A DNA stretch of 64,000 nucleotides, taken from assembly GCF_007992495.1 (NCBI RefSeq), contig NZ_BKAJ01000011.1, positions 1 through 64,000 of the forward strand. Reading direction: 5' to 3'. The notes beneath the pieces were generated by a model. It worked only from the letters and a program-made list of their open reading frames with translations, did not search any database and was not told the DNA's origin. The stretch is from Reyranella soli. Lineage in GTDB: Bacteria; Pseudomonadota; Alphaproteobacteria; Reyranellales; Reyranellaceae. Each line of letters starts with the position of its first letter. The first letter of the stretch is position 1. The position numbers were made by a program, and so were the translations under genes. Below, one piece after another: positions 50,520 through 60,066 of the stretch.

Positions 50520-51134
50520 CTAACGCCAGCGCGCGCGCACCTCGTCGCGATGCAGCGCCAGCCACTGCAGGGCGATCACGGCGATGGCGTTGTCGATCTC
50601 GCCGTGCTCCAGCATGGTGCGCACTTCAGCGAAGGGCAGGGCCTTCACCAGGATGTTCTCGCCTTCGGATTCCAAGCCGAACACGCCGCCCGCATTCGTC
50701 GAGTCGACGTGGCCGACAAGGATCACGCAGCATTCCGAGCAGGCGCCGGGACTGAGGATGACGTCATGGATGGGGATCGTTTCGCGGATCTCGAGCGAAG
50801 CTTCCTCGACCGCCTCGCGGCGCGCCAGCTCCTCCGCCGATTCGCCTTCCTCGATGATGCCGGCGACGATCTCCCAAGTGAACGGGTGCCGACCGGCGAC
50901 ATAGGAGCCGGCGCGAAACTGGCGGATCAGCACGACCTCGTCGCGCCGCGGATCGTAGGGCAGAACGGCGGCGGCGGTGCCGCGCTCGAACACCTCGCGC
51001 TTCAGGACGGCGCTCTGGCCGCCTTGGTAGAGGCCGTGGCGGAGCTGGTAGCGACTGATGCGGAAGCGGCCCTGGTAAGCCACGACATGGTCGACCAGCT
51101 CGACTGTTTCATTGGGCAGGGCGCGCGGCGGCAT
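50520..51134 (-). CDS. nudF: ADP-ribose pyrophosphatase, Nudix family (NudF-like)
   Basis: A 204-aa Nudix hydrolase. The Nudix box is GIIEEGESAEELARREAVEE, with its Glu residues for Mg2+, followed by ASLEI. The N-terminal YDPRRDEVVLIRQFRAGSYV and HPFTWEIVAG match ADP-ribose diphosphatases, which hydrolyse ADP-ribose to AMP and ribose-5-phosphate. It sits 59 bp upstream of cysK and may share its transcript. Confidence 0.9.
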   Translation of the reverse strand: MPPRALPNETVELVDHVVAYQGRFRISRYQLRHGLYQGGQSAVLKREVFERGTAAAVLPYDPRRDEVVLIRQFRAGSYVAGRHPFTWEIVAGIIEEGESAEELARREAVEEASLEIRETIPIHDVILSPGACSECCVILVGHVDSTNAGGVFGLESEGENILVKALPFAEVRTMLEHGEIDNAIAVIALQWLALHRDEVRARWR

Positions 51135-51187
51135 ATCGGCTCCGGATGCAAAAAGGGCCGCCCTCAGTAACGAGAGCGGCCCAGAAT

Positions 51188-51262
51188 TGGCTCCGGGGGC
51201 CGGATTCGAACCGGCGACCGATCGGTTAACAGCCGATTGCTCTACCGCTGAGCTACCCCGGA
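51188..51262 (-). tRNA. tRNA-Asn (GTT)
   Basis: 75 nt on the minus strand: acceptor TCCGGGG paired with CCCCGGA, anticodon arm ATCGG-CTGTTAA-CCGAT giving GTT, T-arm GGTTCGAATCC, and an encoded CCA. About 180 bp from tRNA-Cys on the same strand. Confidence 0.97.
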
Positions 51263-51443
51263 TCAAGAACCTCACGTCGGCGCGGCACGCCGGACGGAAG
51301 GCGCGGTGTTGTGGCAGAGCGTCCCGAGGCATGCAAGGCCCGAAAGAAGGCCTGGGTCACTCAAAACCCAATGGTCGCTCCCTTCCTTGGGCTTAGCCTA
51401 TGTTGGAGAAAGCCTGAAAAACAAGGAGTGGATCGGTGCGATG

Positions 51444-51517
51444 TGGAGGCCTGGGCCGGAATCGAACCGGCATACGCGGATTTGCAGTCCGCTGCATCAC
51501 CACTCTGCCACCAGGCC
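51444..51517 (-). tRNA. tRNA-Cys (GCA)
   Basis: 74 nt on the minus strand: acceptor GGCCTGG/CCAGGCC, anticodon loop CTGCAAA giving GCA, T-arm GGTTCGATTCC, and an encoded CCA. Confidence 0.97.
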
Positions 51518-51639
51518 GCACGAGGAGCGGCGCTGCTATACCCACGCCGTGCACCAAGGGCAAGCGCCCGCGACCAGAGCGCCTTTGCGCTATCGTGTGC
51601 CACCGCTTATAAAATGTCGCGATATCTAGAGGGCAGGGG

Positions 51640-52299
51640 ATGACCGACTTCACGCTCGCGCGCCGCAACATGGTAGAGGGCCAGCTCCGGCCCAACCGTG
51701 TGACCAACAGCCAGCTTCTGGCCGTGATCGGCGCGTTGCCGCGTGAAAAATTCCTGCCCGACGGGCTACGCTCGGTGGCCTATTCCGACGACGACGTGCC
51801 GTTAGGCGGTGGCCGCTTCCTGATGGAGCCCATGGTGCTGGCGCGACTTATCCAGACCCTGCAACCGCGCGAGACCGACCGCGCGCTGGTGGTGGCATCC
51901 GGTCGCGGCTATGGCGCGGCCCTATTGGCACGGCTCGTGAAATCCGTCGTCGCCGTCGAAAGCGACGCCGCCCTGGCTGCCGCCGCGGAGCGCACGGCGC
52001 AGGAACTGGGCCTCACCGGCATCGAGCAGAAGGTCGGACCGCTGGAGGCGGGCGCTGCCGCCGCGGGGCCGTACGACGTCATCCTGATCGAAGGCGCCGT
52101 GCGCCAGGTCCCGTCGGCGATCCTCGACCAGCTTGTGGATGGCGGCCGGATGGGGACGATCGTCGCCGGCCCGCCGGGCGCACTGGGCAGCGCCCAGCTT
52201 TTCGTCAAAGAGGGCGGTGTGGCCTCCGGACGCCCGCTTTTCGATGCCGGAACGCCCGCGTTGCCGGGTTTCGCGCCGCCGCCACGCTTCACCTTCTGA
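51640..52299 (+). CDS. Protein-L-isoaspartate O-methyltransferase family protein
   Basis: A 219-aa PCMT-family methyltransferase. ARRNMVEGQLRPNRVTNSQL and ALPREKFLPDGLRSVAYSDD are the usual start for the shortened form found next to tolC in Alphaproteobacteria. The SAM region RALVVASGRGYGAALLARLV has Ala-Ser-Gly where EIGTGSGY is normal, and the VGPLEAGAAAAGPYDVILIE segment follows. Repair of isoaspartate is therefore uncertain. It is placed 81 bp upstream of tolC. Confidence 0.88.
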   Translation: MTDFTLARRNMVEGQLRPNRVTNSQLLAVIGALPREKFLPDGLRSVAYSDDDVPLGGGRFLMEPMVLARLIQTLQPRETDRALVVASGRGYGAALLARLVKSVVAVESDAALAAAAERTAQELGLTGIEQKVGPLEAGAAAAGPYDVILIEGAVRQVPSAILDQLVDGGRMGTIVAGPPGALGSAQLFVKEGGVASGRPLFDAGTPALPGFAPPPRFTF

Positions 52300-52380
52300 T
52301 CTTTGCTGCGGGTCAGTTCTAACACTAGGAAATCGAAACTGACCAATGTTAGGCTATCGACCACAAATGAGGGTTCTTGA

Positions 52381-53829
52381 ATGCGTATCCGGCCCAGCTT
52401 GAGGCTCGCGCGCGCGACAGCAGTGTGCGCCCTCGCGGTCGGGTTGGGGGCCGCTTCGAATGCTTGGTCGCAGAGCCTGATCGAGGCGCTGTCGACCACG
52501 TACAACAGCAATCCCGACCTGCTGGCGAGCCGCGCGCTGCTGCGCCAGACCGATGAATCGCTGGCCCAGGCAGTCGCCAACTGGCGGCCCAGGATCACGC
52601 TGTCGCTCGAGTACAACAAGCTCGAGCAGGACTCCTATTCAATCAGGACGACGCCGACCTTCTTCTTCCTGAACGGCCGGTTCACGACACTGCAGCTGGT
52701 CCAGCCGATCTTCCGCGGCGGCAAGACCGTCTCGGAGACCAAGACGGCCCAGGCCAACATCCAGGCGCAGCGTGCCGCGCTCGCTGACACCGAGCAGAAC
52801 GTGCTGCTGGCGGCAACGACGTCCTATGCCGACCTGGTGCAGAACATCGCCATCGCCGATGCCCGCCGCAACAACGTGCGCGTGCTGATCCAGCAGTTGG
52901 ACGCCACGCGCGAGCGCTTCCGCGTCGGCGAATTGACGATTACCGACGTGTCGCAGGCCGAGGCGCGCCTCGAAGGCGCGCGCGCCGACCTGGTGCAGGC
53001 CGAGGCGCAAGTGCGGATCTCCGAGGCTGGGTTCCAGCGCACCATCGGCCAGAAGCCGGGTCGGCTGGGCGAGATGCCCCTGATCGGCGGCCTGCCGGTG
53101 AGCGAGGAGGAGGCAATCTCGCTCGCCATGGACATGGGCCCGCGCGCCGTGACGGCCCAGTACCGCATCTCGGCCGCCTCCTACAGCGTCAATACCGCCG
53201 TCGGCGACCTGCTGCCCCAGGTCAACCTGGTCGGCGTCATCCAGCAGCAGTTCGACCTGCAGGTCCCGACCGACCGCTACTACACCTACGGCGTGCGCCT
53301 GCAGGCAACGGTGCCGATCTACCAGAACGGCAGCGAATGGTCGCGCATCCGCCAGGCCAAGGAGCTGGTGGCGCAGCGCCGCAACGAGCTCGACAGCGCG
53401 CGCCGCACGCAGGCCGAGAACGTGATCCGCGCCTGGCGCCAGCTCGATGCGGCGCGCTCGCGCGTCACCTCGTTCGAGGCGCAGGTGCGCGCCAACGAAG
53501 TGGCGTTGAACGGCGTGCGCCAGGAAGCACTGGTCGGCTCGCGCACCACGCTGGACGTGTTGAACGCGGAACAGGAATTGCTGAACTCCCAGGTCAACCT
53601 GGTGCAGGCGCGGCGCGACACGCAGGTCGCGTACTACGGCGTGCTGGCCGGCATCGGCCGGCTCACTGCGCGCAGCATGGCTTTGCCCGTCGAGTATTAC
53701 GACGAAGAGCGCTATTATAACGAGGTGGGCTCCCGCTGGATCGGCTGGGGGACCGCCGGTGAGACGCAGGGCCCGCCGCCGGCGCCAGCCCCGACGACCA
53801 CGACCAGCGGTGGCTTCGGGAGCAAGTGA
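52381..53829 (+). CDS. tolC: TolC family outer-membrane efflux protein
   Basis: A 482-aa outer-membrane channel. The signal peptide ends in NAWSQ (about residue 31). Two repeated coiled-coil/beta halves follow, with LLRQTDESLAQAVANWRPRI and VNTAVGDLLPQVNLVGVIQQ as paired entries. The GELTITDVSQAEARLEGARA and VGSRTTLDVLNAEQELLNSQ helices carry the TolC signatures. It serves type I secretion and RND/ABC efflux. A Pro/Thr/Ser-rich tail ends the protein. The stop overlaps the next start as TGATG. Confidence 0.95.
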   Translation: MRIRPSLRLARATAVCALAVGLGAASNAWSQSLIEALSTTYNSNPDLLASRALLRQTDESLAQAVANWRPRITLSLEYNKLEQDSYSIRTTPTFFFLNGRFTTLQLVQPIFRGGKTVSETKTAQANIQAQRAALADTEQNVLLAATTSYADLVQNIAIADARRNNVRVLIQQLDATRERFRVGELTITDVSQAEARLEGARADLVQAEAQVRISEAGFQRTIGQKPGRLGEMPLIGGLPVSEEEAISLAMDMGPRAVTAQYRISAASYSVNTAVGDLLPQVNLVGVIQQQFDLQVPTDRYYTYGVRLQATVPIYQNGSEWSRIRQAKELVAQRRNELDSARRTQAENVIRAWRQLDAARSRVTSFEAQVRANEVALNGVRQEALVGSRTTLDVLNAEQELLNSQVNLVQARRDTQVAYYGVLAGIGRLTARSMALPVEYYDEERYYNEVGSRWIGWGTAGETQGPPPAPAPTTTTSGGFGSK

Positions 53830-54416
53830 TGGCTGACGCCAAGAGCGCCAACGACCCGTCGATGGATGACATCCTGGCATCCATCCGGAAGATCATTTCC
53901 GACGACGAGGCGCGCGCTCAGGTCAGCAATCAGCAGCATGCCGCTCAGCCGAGCGGCCGGCCAGCCGTGACACCGCCGCGTATCGGACCTGAGGGCGAGC
54001 CCAAGCTTCACGGCGTCGGCCGCGACGACGTGCTGCTGCTCACCGACCTCATCGAAGAGCCCAAGTCGGCCGTCGTGCCGCCGCCGATTCCCTTGCCGCG
54101 CATCGATCCGGTGCGCGCCGCCGAGATGCCGCAGCCCTCGATCGAGCTCGCTCGGCCCGCCGATTCGTCGCTGGTCGGCGGTGGCGCCGCCGGCAGCACG
54201 GCCTCGGCCTTCGCCCGCCTCAACCAGGCTGTCCAGGACAGCGTGCCGCCGCCGGCCGCCGCCAATCCCGGTCCAGCGCTCGCCAGCGGCAAGACGGTCG
54301 AGGAGCTGGTCAAGGAGACGCTGCGGCCGATGCTGAAGGAATGGCTCGACCAGAACCTGCCGCAGCTCGTCGAACGCTATGTCGAACGGGAGATCGTCCG
54401 GCTGACCCGCCGCTAA
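53829..54416 (+). CDS. popZ: PopZ/DUF2497 family cell-pole organising protein
   Basis: A 195-aa protein of DUF2497/PopZ type. The N-terminal PSMDDILASIRKIISDDEAR is the client-binding helix. A long Pro-rich linker follows, and the C-terminal EELVKETLRPMLKEWLDQNL then LPQLVERYVEREIVRLTRR is the oligomerisation helix. In Caulobacter, PopZ forms a polar matrix that anchors ParB and regulators. Location between tolC and valS is the common alphaproteobacterial order. Naming by family; localisation is inferred. Confidence 0.9.
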   Translation: MADAKSANDPSMDDILASIRKIISDDEARAQVSNQQHAAQPSGRPAVTPPRIGPEGEPKLHGVGRDDVLLLTDLIEEPKSAVVPPPIPLPRIDPVRAAEMPQPSIELARPADSSLVGGGAAGSTASAFARLNQAVQDSVPPPAAANPGPALASGKTVEELVKETLRPMLKEWLDQNLPQLVERYVEREIVRLTRR

Positions 54417-54483
54417 CCCCCAGGCACCGAGGAATCCAACGCCACGGCGCCACCCGTGGCGTTTTTCGTTATAAGGCTCAGAA

Positions 54484-57165
54484 ATGCTCGACAAGACCTA
54501 CGACCCCAAGGAGATCGAAGCCCGCCTGTACCCGGAATGGGAGCAGGGCGGCGCCTTCCGCGCGCATCCGGAATCGCCCAAGGCGCCCTTTTGCATCGTC
54601 ATCCCGCCGCCCAACGTCACGGGCAGCCTGCATATGGGCCATGCGCTCGACAACACCCTGCAGGACGTGCTGATCCGCTGGCGGCGCATGAAGGGCGACG
54701 ACGTGCTGTGGCAGCCCGGCACCGACCATGCCGGCATCGCGACCCAGATGGTCGTGGTGCGCAACCTCGAGCAGGAAGGCATGGGCCTGGCCGTCGAGGG
54801 CGCCGAGAGCCGCAACGACGCCAACAAGAAGCTGCTCACCCGCGAGGAATTCTTGGCCAAGGTCTGGGAATGGAAGGCCTACTCGGGCGGCACCATCACC
54901 GGCCAGCTGCGCCGGCTCGGCGCCTCGTGCGACTGGAGCCGCGAGCGCTTCACCATGGACGAGGGCCTGTCGGCCGCCGTGCTCAAGGTGTTCGTCGACC
55001 TCTACAAGGCGGGCCTGATCTACAAGGACCTCCGCCTGGTCAACTGGGATCCCAAGATGCTGACCGCGATCTCCGACCTCGAGGTCGAATCGCGCGAGGC
55101 GAAGGGCCATCTCTGGTACTTCAGGTACCCGATCGAGGGCAGCGACGAGCACATCATCGTCGCCACGACGCGGCCCGAGACCATGCTGGGCGACACCGGC
55201 GTCGCGGTGCATCCCGACGATCCCAAGTGGAAGCATCTGATCGGCAAGCATGCCGTCCTGCCGCTGGTCGGCCGGCGAATCCCGATCGTGGCCGATGAGT
55301 ATTCCGACCCGGAGAAGGGGTCGGGCGCGGTCAAGATCACGCCGGCCCATGACTTCAACGACTTCGAGGTCGGCCGCCGCCATAAGCTCGAGGCGATCAG
55401 CATCTTCGACAAGTTCGCGCGCCTGAACGACAAGGCGCCGGAGACGTATCGCGGCATGGATCGCTTCGATGCGCGCAAGAAGGTGGTGGCCGACATGGAG
55501 GCGCTGGGCCTCGTCGAGAAGATCGAGCCGCATACCCACACCGTGCCCTACGGCGATCGCGGCGGCGTGCCGGTCGAGCCGTTCCTGACCGAGCAGTGGT
55601 ACGCCGACGCCAAGAAGCTCGCGCAGGGGCCGATCGCGGCCGCGCGCGACGGCCGCGTGACCTTCGTGCCCGAGCGCGGCCGCGAGGAGTTCTTCCGCTG
55701 GATGGAGAACATCCAGCCCTGGACGATTTCGCGCCAGCTGTGGTGGGGGCATCAGATCCCGGCGTGGTACGGCCCGGACAAGAAGATCTTCGTGGCGATG
55801 TCGGAAGCCGACGCCAAGGCCGAGGCGCGCGCGCACTACGGCAAGGACGTGGCCCTCGAGCGCGATCCCGACGTGCTCGACACCTGGTTCAGCTCGGCCC
55901 TGTGGCCGTTCTCGACGCTCGGCTGGCCCGACGGGACCGAGGCGCTCGCGAAGTACTACCCGACCAACGTGTTGGTGACCGGCTGGGACATCCTGTTCTT
56001 CTGGGTCGCCCGCATGATGATGATGGGCATGTACTTCATGAAGGACGTGCCCTTCCGCACCGTCTACCTGCACGGCCTGGTGACGGACGAGAAGGGACAG
56101 AAGATGTCCAAGTCCAAGGGCAACGCCATGGATCCCTTGGAGCTCATAGACAAGTACGGCGCCGATGCGCTGCGCTTCACCATGACGTCGCTGGCCGCCA
56201 ACAATGCCGGCCGGCTGCGCCTCGCGCCGGCGCGCGTCGAAGGCTCGCGCAACTTCGCCACCAAGTTCTGGAACGCCACGCGCTTTGCCGAGATGAACGG
56301 CGCGGCGCTGCCGAAGGCGTTCGATCCCTCGTCGGTCAAGCTCACCATCAACAAGTGGGTGCTGGGCGAGCTCGCCCGCGCCAACGCCGCGATCGACGGC
56401 GCCATCGCCGACTTCCGGCTGAACGAGGCGGCGAGCGCGCTCTATGAGTTCATCTGGGGCATCGTCTGCGACTGGTACGTCGAGCTCTCAAAGCCCGTGC
56501 TGCAGGGCGAGGACGGTCCGGCCAAGGATGAAACGCGGGCCGTCACCGCCTTCGTGATCCGCGAGACGGCCAAGCTCCTGCATCCCGTGATGCCCTTCAT
56601 CACCGAAGAGCTGTGGGACAAGCTCGGCCATCGCGCCGAGCACGGCATGCTGATCGGCCAGCCCTGGCCGCAACAAGCGCCGACCGATGCCGACGCCGAC
56701 GCCGAGATCGGCTGGCTGGTGAAGCTCATCTCCGACATCCGCTCGGCCCGCTCCGAGCTGAACGTGCCTGGCGGCGCCAAGCTGAAACTGCTGGTCGTCG
56801 GCGCCAACGACACGACGAAGCAGCGCATCGAGACCCATCGCTCCGCCATCGAGTGGCTGGCGCGCATCGAAGGCATCGAGGCCGCGACATCGACGCCGAA
56901 GGCCGCGCTGCAGATCGTGGTCGGCGAGGCGACCTATGCCCTGCCGGTCGGCGAGGTCATCGATCTCAAGGCCGAGAGCGCGCGCCTGCAGAAGGAGATC
57001 AAGAAGCTGGGCGACGAGATCGCCAAGATCGACGCCAAGCTCGGCAACGCCGCCTTCGTCTCGCGCGCCCCCGAGGAGGTCGTCGAGGAGCAGCGCGAAC
57101 GCCGCCAGCAGGCCGAGCAGACCCGCGTCCGCCTCAGCGCGGCGCTGAAGCGGTTAGGGGAGTGA
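54484..57165 (+). CDS. valS: Valyl-tRNA synthetase
   Basis: An 893-aa class I synthetase that charges tRNA-Val. The HIGH-type motif is PPPNVTGSLHMGHALDN, KMSKSKGN carries the KMSKS, and TTRPETMLGDTGVAVHPDD begins the editing (CP1) domain that clears Thr mischarges. The C-terminal part holds the anticodon-binding domain and a coiled coil of the VKLISDIRSARSELNVPGGA and SARLQKEIKKLGDEIAKID type. Length fits the family. The upstream hairpin CCACGGCGCCACCCGTGG lies at 54441-54458. Confidence 0.97.
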   Translation: MLDKTYDPKEIEARLYPEWEQGGAFRAHPESPKAPFCIVIPPPNVTGSLHMGHALDNTLQDVLIRWRRMKGDDVLWQPGTDHAGIATQMVVVRNLEQEGMGLAVEGAESRNDANKKLLTREEFLAKVWEWKAYSGGTITGQLRRLGASCDWSRERFTMDEGLSAAVLKVFVDLYKAGLIYKDLRLVNWDPKMLTAISDLEVESREAKGHLWYFRYPIEGSDEHIIVATTRPETMLGDTGVAVHPDDPKWKHLIGKHAVLPLVGRRIPIVADEYSDPEKGSGAVKITPAHDFNDFEVGRRHKLEAISIFDKFARLNDKAPETYRGMDRFDARKKVVADMEALGLVEKIEPHTHTVPYGDRGGVPVEPFLTEQWYADAKKLAQGPIAAARDGRVTFVPERGREEFFRWMENIQPWTISRQLWWGHQIPAWYGPDKKIFVAMSEADAKAEARAHYGKDVALERDPDVLDTWFSSALWPFSTLGWPDGTEALAKYYPTNVLVTGWDILFFWVARMMMMGMYFMKDVPFRTVYLHGLVTDEKGQKMSKSKGNAMDPLELIDKYGADALRFTMTSLAANNAGRLRLAPARVEGSRNFATKFWNATRFAEMNGAALPKAFDPSSVKLTINKWVLGELARANAAIDGAIADFRLNEAASALYEFIWGIVCDWYVELSKPVLQGEDGPAKDETRAVTAFVIRETAKLLHPVMPFITEELWDKLGHRAEHGMLIGQPWPQQAPTDADADAEIGWLVKLISDIRSARSELNVPGGAKLKLLVVGANDTTKQRIETHRSAIEWLARIEGIEAATSTPKAALQIVVGEATYALPVGEVIDLKAESARLQKEIKKLGDEIAKIDAKLGNAAFVSRAPEEVVEEQRERRQQAEQTRVRLSAALKRLGE

Positions 57166-57185
57166 GCGCCCGCGCACGCCGGCCG

Positions 57186-57659
57186 TCAGCGTAGCGGCTT
57201 GGTCCACCAGTTCGAGGCGATGGTGAGGTCCGAACGGCGCAGCATCTCGGTCTTGGCGAGATCACGGTCGGCCGAGACCACGACGACCTGCACGCCGCCA
57301 TGCTCGTGGATCAGGGTCGTCGCATGGGACAGCAGCGCCTCGCCGATGCTGAGCCAGAGGCGGGGCTCGGCCACGCAGAAATCGTCGATCAGCCAGGTGT
57401 CGCCACCCGGATCGAAGACCGGAGAGCTGGGGAATTTGCGGGCGATCAGGAAGCCTTCCAGCCGGCTGCCCTCGACGGCGACCAGGAAGTACGTGTCGGG
57501 ATCGGTCAGCAGCCTGCCGAAGAACGTCTCCGTTGCCGCCGCCGACTTCTCCGCCTTGCGCCAGAAGGTCGGCTGGAATTTCTGGAACTGCCGGCGGCTT
57601 CGCTCCATCAGCTCGACGGCTGTCTCGATATCCGTGGTCTCGGCCTTACGGACGTCCAC
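57186..57659 (-). CDS. GNAT-like acetyltransferase family protein
   Basis: A 157-aa protein with GNAT shape: MDVRKAETTDIETAVELMER at the N-terminus, LVAVEGSRLEGFLIARKFPS, LIDDFCVAEPRLWLSIGEAL at the acetyl-CoA loop (motif weak, Gly pattern degraded) and AKTEMLRRSDLTIASNWWTK. Catalytic competence is unclear. The start is GTG at 57659, with a weak ribosome-binding site. It lies 15 bp downstream of the PhyH gene on the same strand. Confidence 0.72.
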   Translation of the reverse strand: MDVRKAETTDIETAVELMERSRRQFQKFQPTFWRKAEKSAAATETFFGRLLTDPDTYFLVAVEGSRLEGFLIARKFPSSPVFDPGGDTWLIDDFCVAEPRLWLSIGEALLSHATTLIHEHGGVQVVVVSADRDLAKTEMLRRSDLTIASNWWTKPLR

Positions 57660-57674
57660 GGGCAGCCACCGAGC

Positions 57675-58508
57675 CTATGACGCCTTGCGCAGGTCCGGCA
57701 CGTAGGGCCGGCTGGCGAAGTGCTCCTGGTTGTCGCCACTCGCGAAGCGCAGGCCGGCGCGGCGCAGGGCGTCGTCGTCGACCGCGTCGAGCGGCACGAA
57801 AAAGCGATCGTCGCTCTTGATGATCGTGTCGTTGTCGACGCGGTTGTAGCAGATCAGCAAGGTCCAGCGCCGGTTGGCCGAGCGGTTGGCGTCGGAGCGA
57901 TGGATGGCGTTGCAGTGGAAGATCAGCGCATCGCCCTTGTCAAGCTCGCAATACTCGATCGGGCACTTCTCCAGGATGTGCGGCATGCGCTTGGGATCGA
58001 CCTCGTTCTGGGTCGGCGACAGCGGCGTGTGGTCGATGCGCCCCAGCCGGTGCGAGCCCGTCGCGATCTGCAGGCAGCCGTTCTCGCGCGTCGTCTTGTC
58101 GAGGGCGATCATCACCGAGAGCAGGTCAGGCCTGAGGCAGCCGTTGTAGTACCAGTAGCCGTAATCCTGGTGCCATTCCCAGGCGCCGCCGACCTCGGGC
58201 TCCTTGGCCGTGAGCTTGGACTGGTAGTGATAAACCGGTCCGCCCAGCAGCGCGGCCGAGGTGTCGACCATGCGTCGGGAGCGCGCGGCCAGCCCGTAGA
58301 CGCTGTCGCCGGCGCGATTCCACAGCGCAATGCGTGTCGAACGGCCTTCGCCGTCGCGCCGGTCGAGGATGCTGCCGCGCACGGCGGGATCCTCCTCCAT
58401 GGCGCGCGTCAGAAGGTCGATCTCATCGGGTGCGAACAGGCCGCGGGCGTAAGTAAAACCCTTTTCGTTGAACTCGGCCGTCTGTGCAGCCGTCAGCATG
58501 TTGGGCAT
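57675..58508 (-). CDS. Phytanoyl-CoA dioxygenase (PhyH) family protein
   Basis: A 277-aa Fe(II)/2-oxoglutarate oxygenase. The iron ligands are the His/Asp of EWHQDYGYWYYNG and the later His of HCNAIHRSDANRSANRR, whose Arg holds 2-oxoglutarate. CLQIATGSHRLGRIDH is a typical loop between them. Substrates in the family range from acyl-CoA to ectoine and small hydroxylated acids. ATG at 58508 has GAGG upstream. It lies 13 bp after the thiolase-like gene in one operon. Confidence 0.9.
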   Translation of the reverse strand: MPNMLTAAQTAEFNEKGFTYARGLFAPDEIDLLTRAMEEDPAVRGSILDRRDGEGRSTRIALWNRAGDSVYGLAARSRRMVDTSAALLGGPVYHYQSKLTAKEPEVGGAWEWHQDYGYWYYNGCLRPDLLSVMIALDKTTRENGCLQIATGSHRLGRIDHTPLSPTQNEVDPKRMPHILEKCPIEYCELDKGDALIFHCNAIHRSDANRSANRRWTLLICYNRVDNDTIIKSDDRFFVPLDAVDDDALRRAGLRFASGDNQEHFASRPYVPDLRKAS

Positions 58509-58521
58509 GATTTCCTCGAAC

Positions 58522-60066
58522 CTAGACAGGGCGGAAAATGTTGCGGCCATCCTTCTCGCCGACCGCTACTTTACGCCCAAGCTGCTCCTTCGTCAGCATG
58601 TCGGCCAGCAGCGCCGGATCGTCGGCCGCCATGGCCACAAATCTCTCGCCCGAGCTGTCGAGGCGGCCGTAGATGTAGCCTTTTTCCGGCGCGGACTTGC
58701 CGAAGGTGACGCAATAGGTCTCGATCGTGCCGGTGCCGCTGGGCCTGGTGTTGACCCGTTGCTTCGACCCCGCATCGAGCTCGGCCTGCAGCTTCTTGGG
58801 ATCCTCGCGCCGCCATGGCCCCTTGGTCGGCTCGGTCGAGTAAAGGCCGGCGGAATGCTTGGTGAGGTAGTTGCCGTTGGCCGTCACCATGCCGAACGAC
58901 CCGGGCGCCTTGCGCACCACGTTCATCATCTCGGCGATCGAGTGCGTGACGTAGTTGTTGCCCGGCCCGCCGAAGAAGGGGAGACCGCCGGTGACGCTGA
59001 TCGGGCGCCGATCGTCGTCGGCGATGCCGATCTCCTTCATCGCCACCTCGACCGCCGAGGGGAAGCAGCTGTAGAGGTCGAAGGCCGCCACATCGGCCGC
59101 CGTCTTGCCCGCCATGTCGAAGGCCACGCGCGCGCAGCCGCGGATCGCCGGCGAGGCATCGAGCCGCTCGCGCTCGGACACGACCCAGGTGTCGGTGCCG
59201 TCGGCGCAGCCGTGCAGGAACACCCAGCGGTCCTGCGGGATGCCCCATTCGCGCGCCTTCTCGACCGACGTCATCAGCACGGCGGAAGCCTGATCGATGA
59301 TGGCGTTGGAATTCATCAGGCGCGGGTAGGGGAAGCAGATCCAGCGATTATCGTTGGAGATCGTCGCCAGGCGCTCGGCACTGTAGCCCTCCCGGCGCGT
59401 CGCCAGCGGATTGGCCTTGGCGACCGCAGCCAGTCGCTCGAACAGCCGGCCCATCGCGGTCATGTGGCTCGCTACGTCGCGCTTCAGCCCGCCGCGGATG
59501 GCGTTCTCCAGCAGGGGATAGAAGTGGATCGCGGCCCGAAGGTCGTGCCGTGCCTCCTCGTCGGAGAAGCCGAAGCGCTTGTCGCCGATGCGCGTCGGCT
59601 CGCCACCCGGATCCTCGTTGTGGTCGATCTTGAGCCCAGCCTTCCGGGCATTCTGGGTCGAGCGCAGCAGTTCGGCGCCGCAGATCAAGGCCAGCCCGGT
59701 CTCGCCGTTCGCGATCTCCTCGGCGAAGCGGTTGACGAGGTACTGGGGCGTGTTGCCGCCCTGATGAGTGTAGATCGACTGGCGCGGCGTGGCGCCGAGG
59801 CGGTTGGCGACACTCTTGGGCGGATTGGTGCAACGGCCGAACGGCGAGGCGAAGCGCGGGCTGACGTCGGGAAAGAATTCCAGGACCGCCACCGCATCGA
59901 GCTTGCGGCCAAGCGCCTCCGCGCCGATCGCGGCGCCGGTGTCGGCGAGCGCCAGCCGCGCGGCTTCCGCGGCGAAGGCGACATTGGAATGCTCGCTCGA
60001 CGGCAGGCTGGTGGTGTCGGTGATCTGGCCGCAGCCGACCAGGATGGGCGTCCGTGGATCGATCAC
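58522..60066 (-). CDS. Thiolase-like acetyl-CoA acetyltransferase
   Basis: A 514-aa thiolase-superfamily protein. It opens IDPRTPILVGCGQITDTTSL and shows QGGNTPQYLVNRFAEEIANG. LYSCFPSAVEVAMKEIGI carries the possible catalytic Cys, and VTGGLPFFGGPGNNYVTHSI follows. The C-terminal RLDSSGERFVAMAADDPALL segment matches the extra C-terminal domain of thiolase-like protein type 1. The reaction is uncertain. The GTG at 60066 overlaps the CaiB stop (GTGA), indicating coupling. Confidence 0.88.
   Translation of the reverse strand: MIDPRTPILVGCGQITDTTSLPSSEHSNVAFAAEAARLALADTGAAIGAEALGRKLDAVAVLEFFPDVSPRFASPFGRCTNPPKSVANRLGATPRQSIYTHQGGNTPQYLVNRFAEEIANGETGLALICGAELLRSTQNARKAGLKIDHNEDPGGEPTRIGDKRFGFSDEEARHDLRAAIHFYPLLENAIRGGLKRDVASHMTAMGRLFERLAAVAKANPLATRREGYSAERLATISNDNRWICFPYPRLMNSNAIIDQASAVLMTSVEKAREWGIPQDRWVFLHGCADGTDTWVVSERERLDASPAIRGCARVAFDMAGKTAADVAAFDLYSCFPSAVEVAMKEIGIADDDRRPISVTGGLPFFGGPGNNYVTHSIAEMMNVVRKAPGSFGMVTANGNYLTKHSAGLYSTEPTKGPWRREDPKKLQAELDAGSKQRVNTRPSGTGTIETYCVTFGKSAPEKGYIYGRLDSSGERFVAMAADDPALLADMLTKEQLGRKVAVGEKDGRNIFRPV

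Noticed and set aside
54441-54458. CCACGGCGCCACCCGTGG before valS considered as a T-box or regulatory leader
   Set aside because: Only a short GC-rich hairpin (CCACGG/CCGTGG) is present, with none of the T-box elements. It may be a weak terminator after the popZ-like gene.
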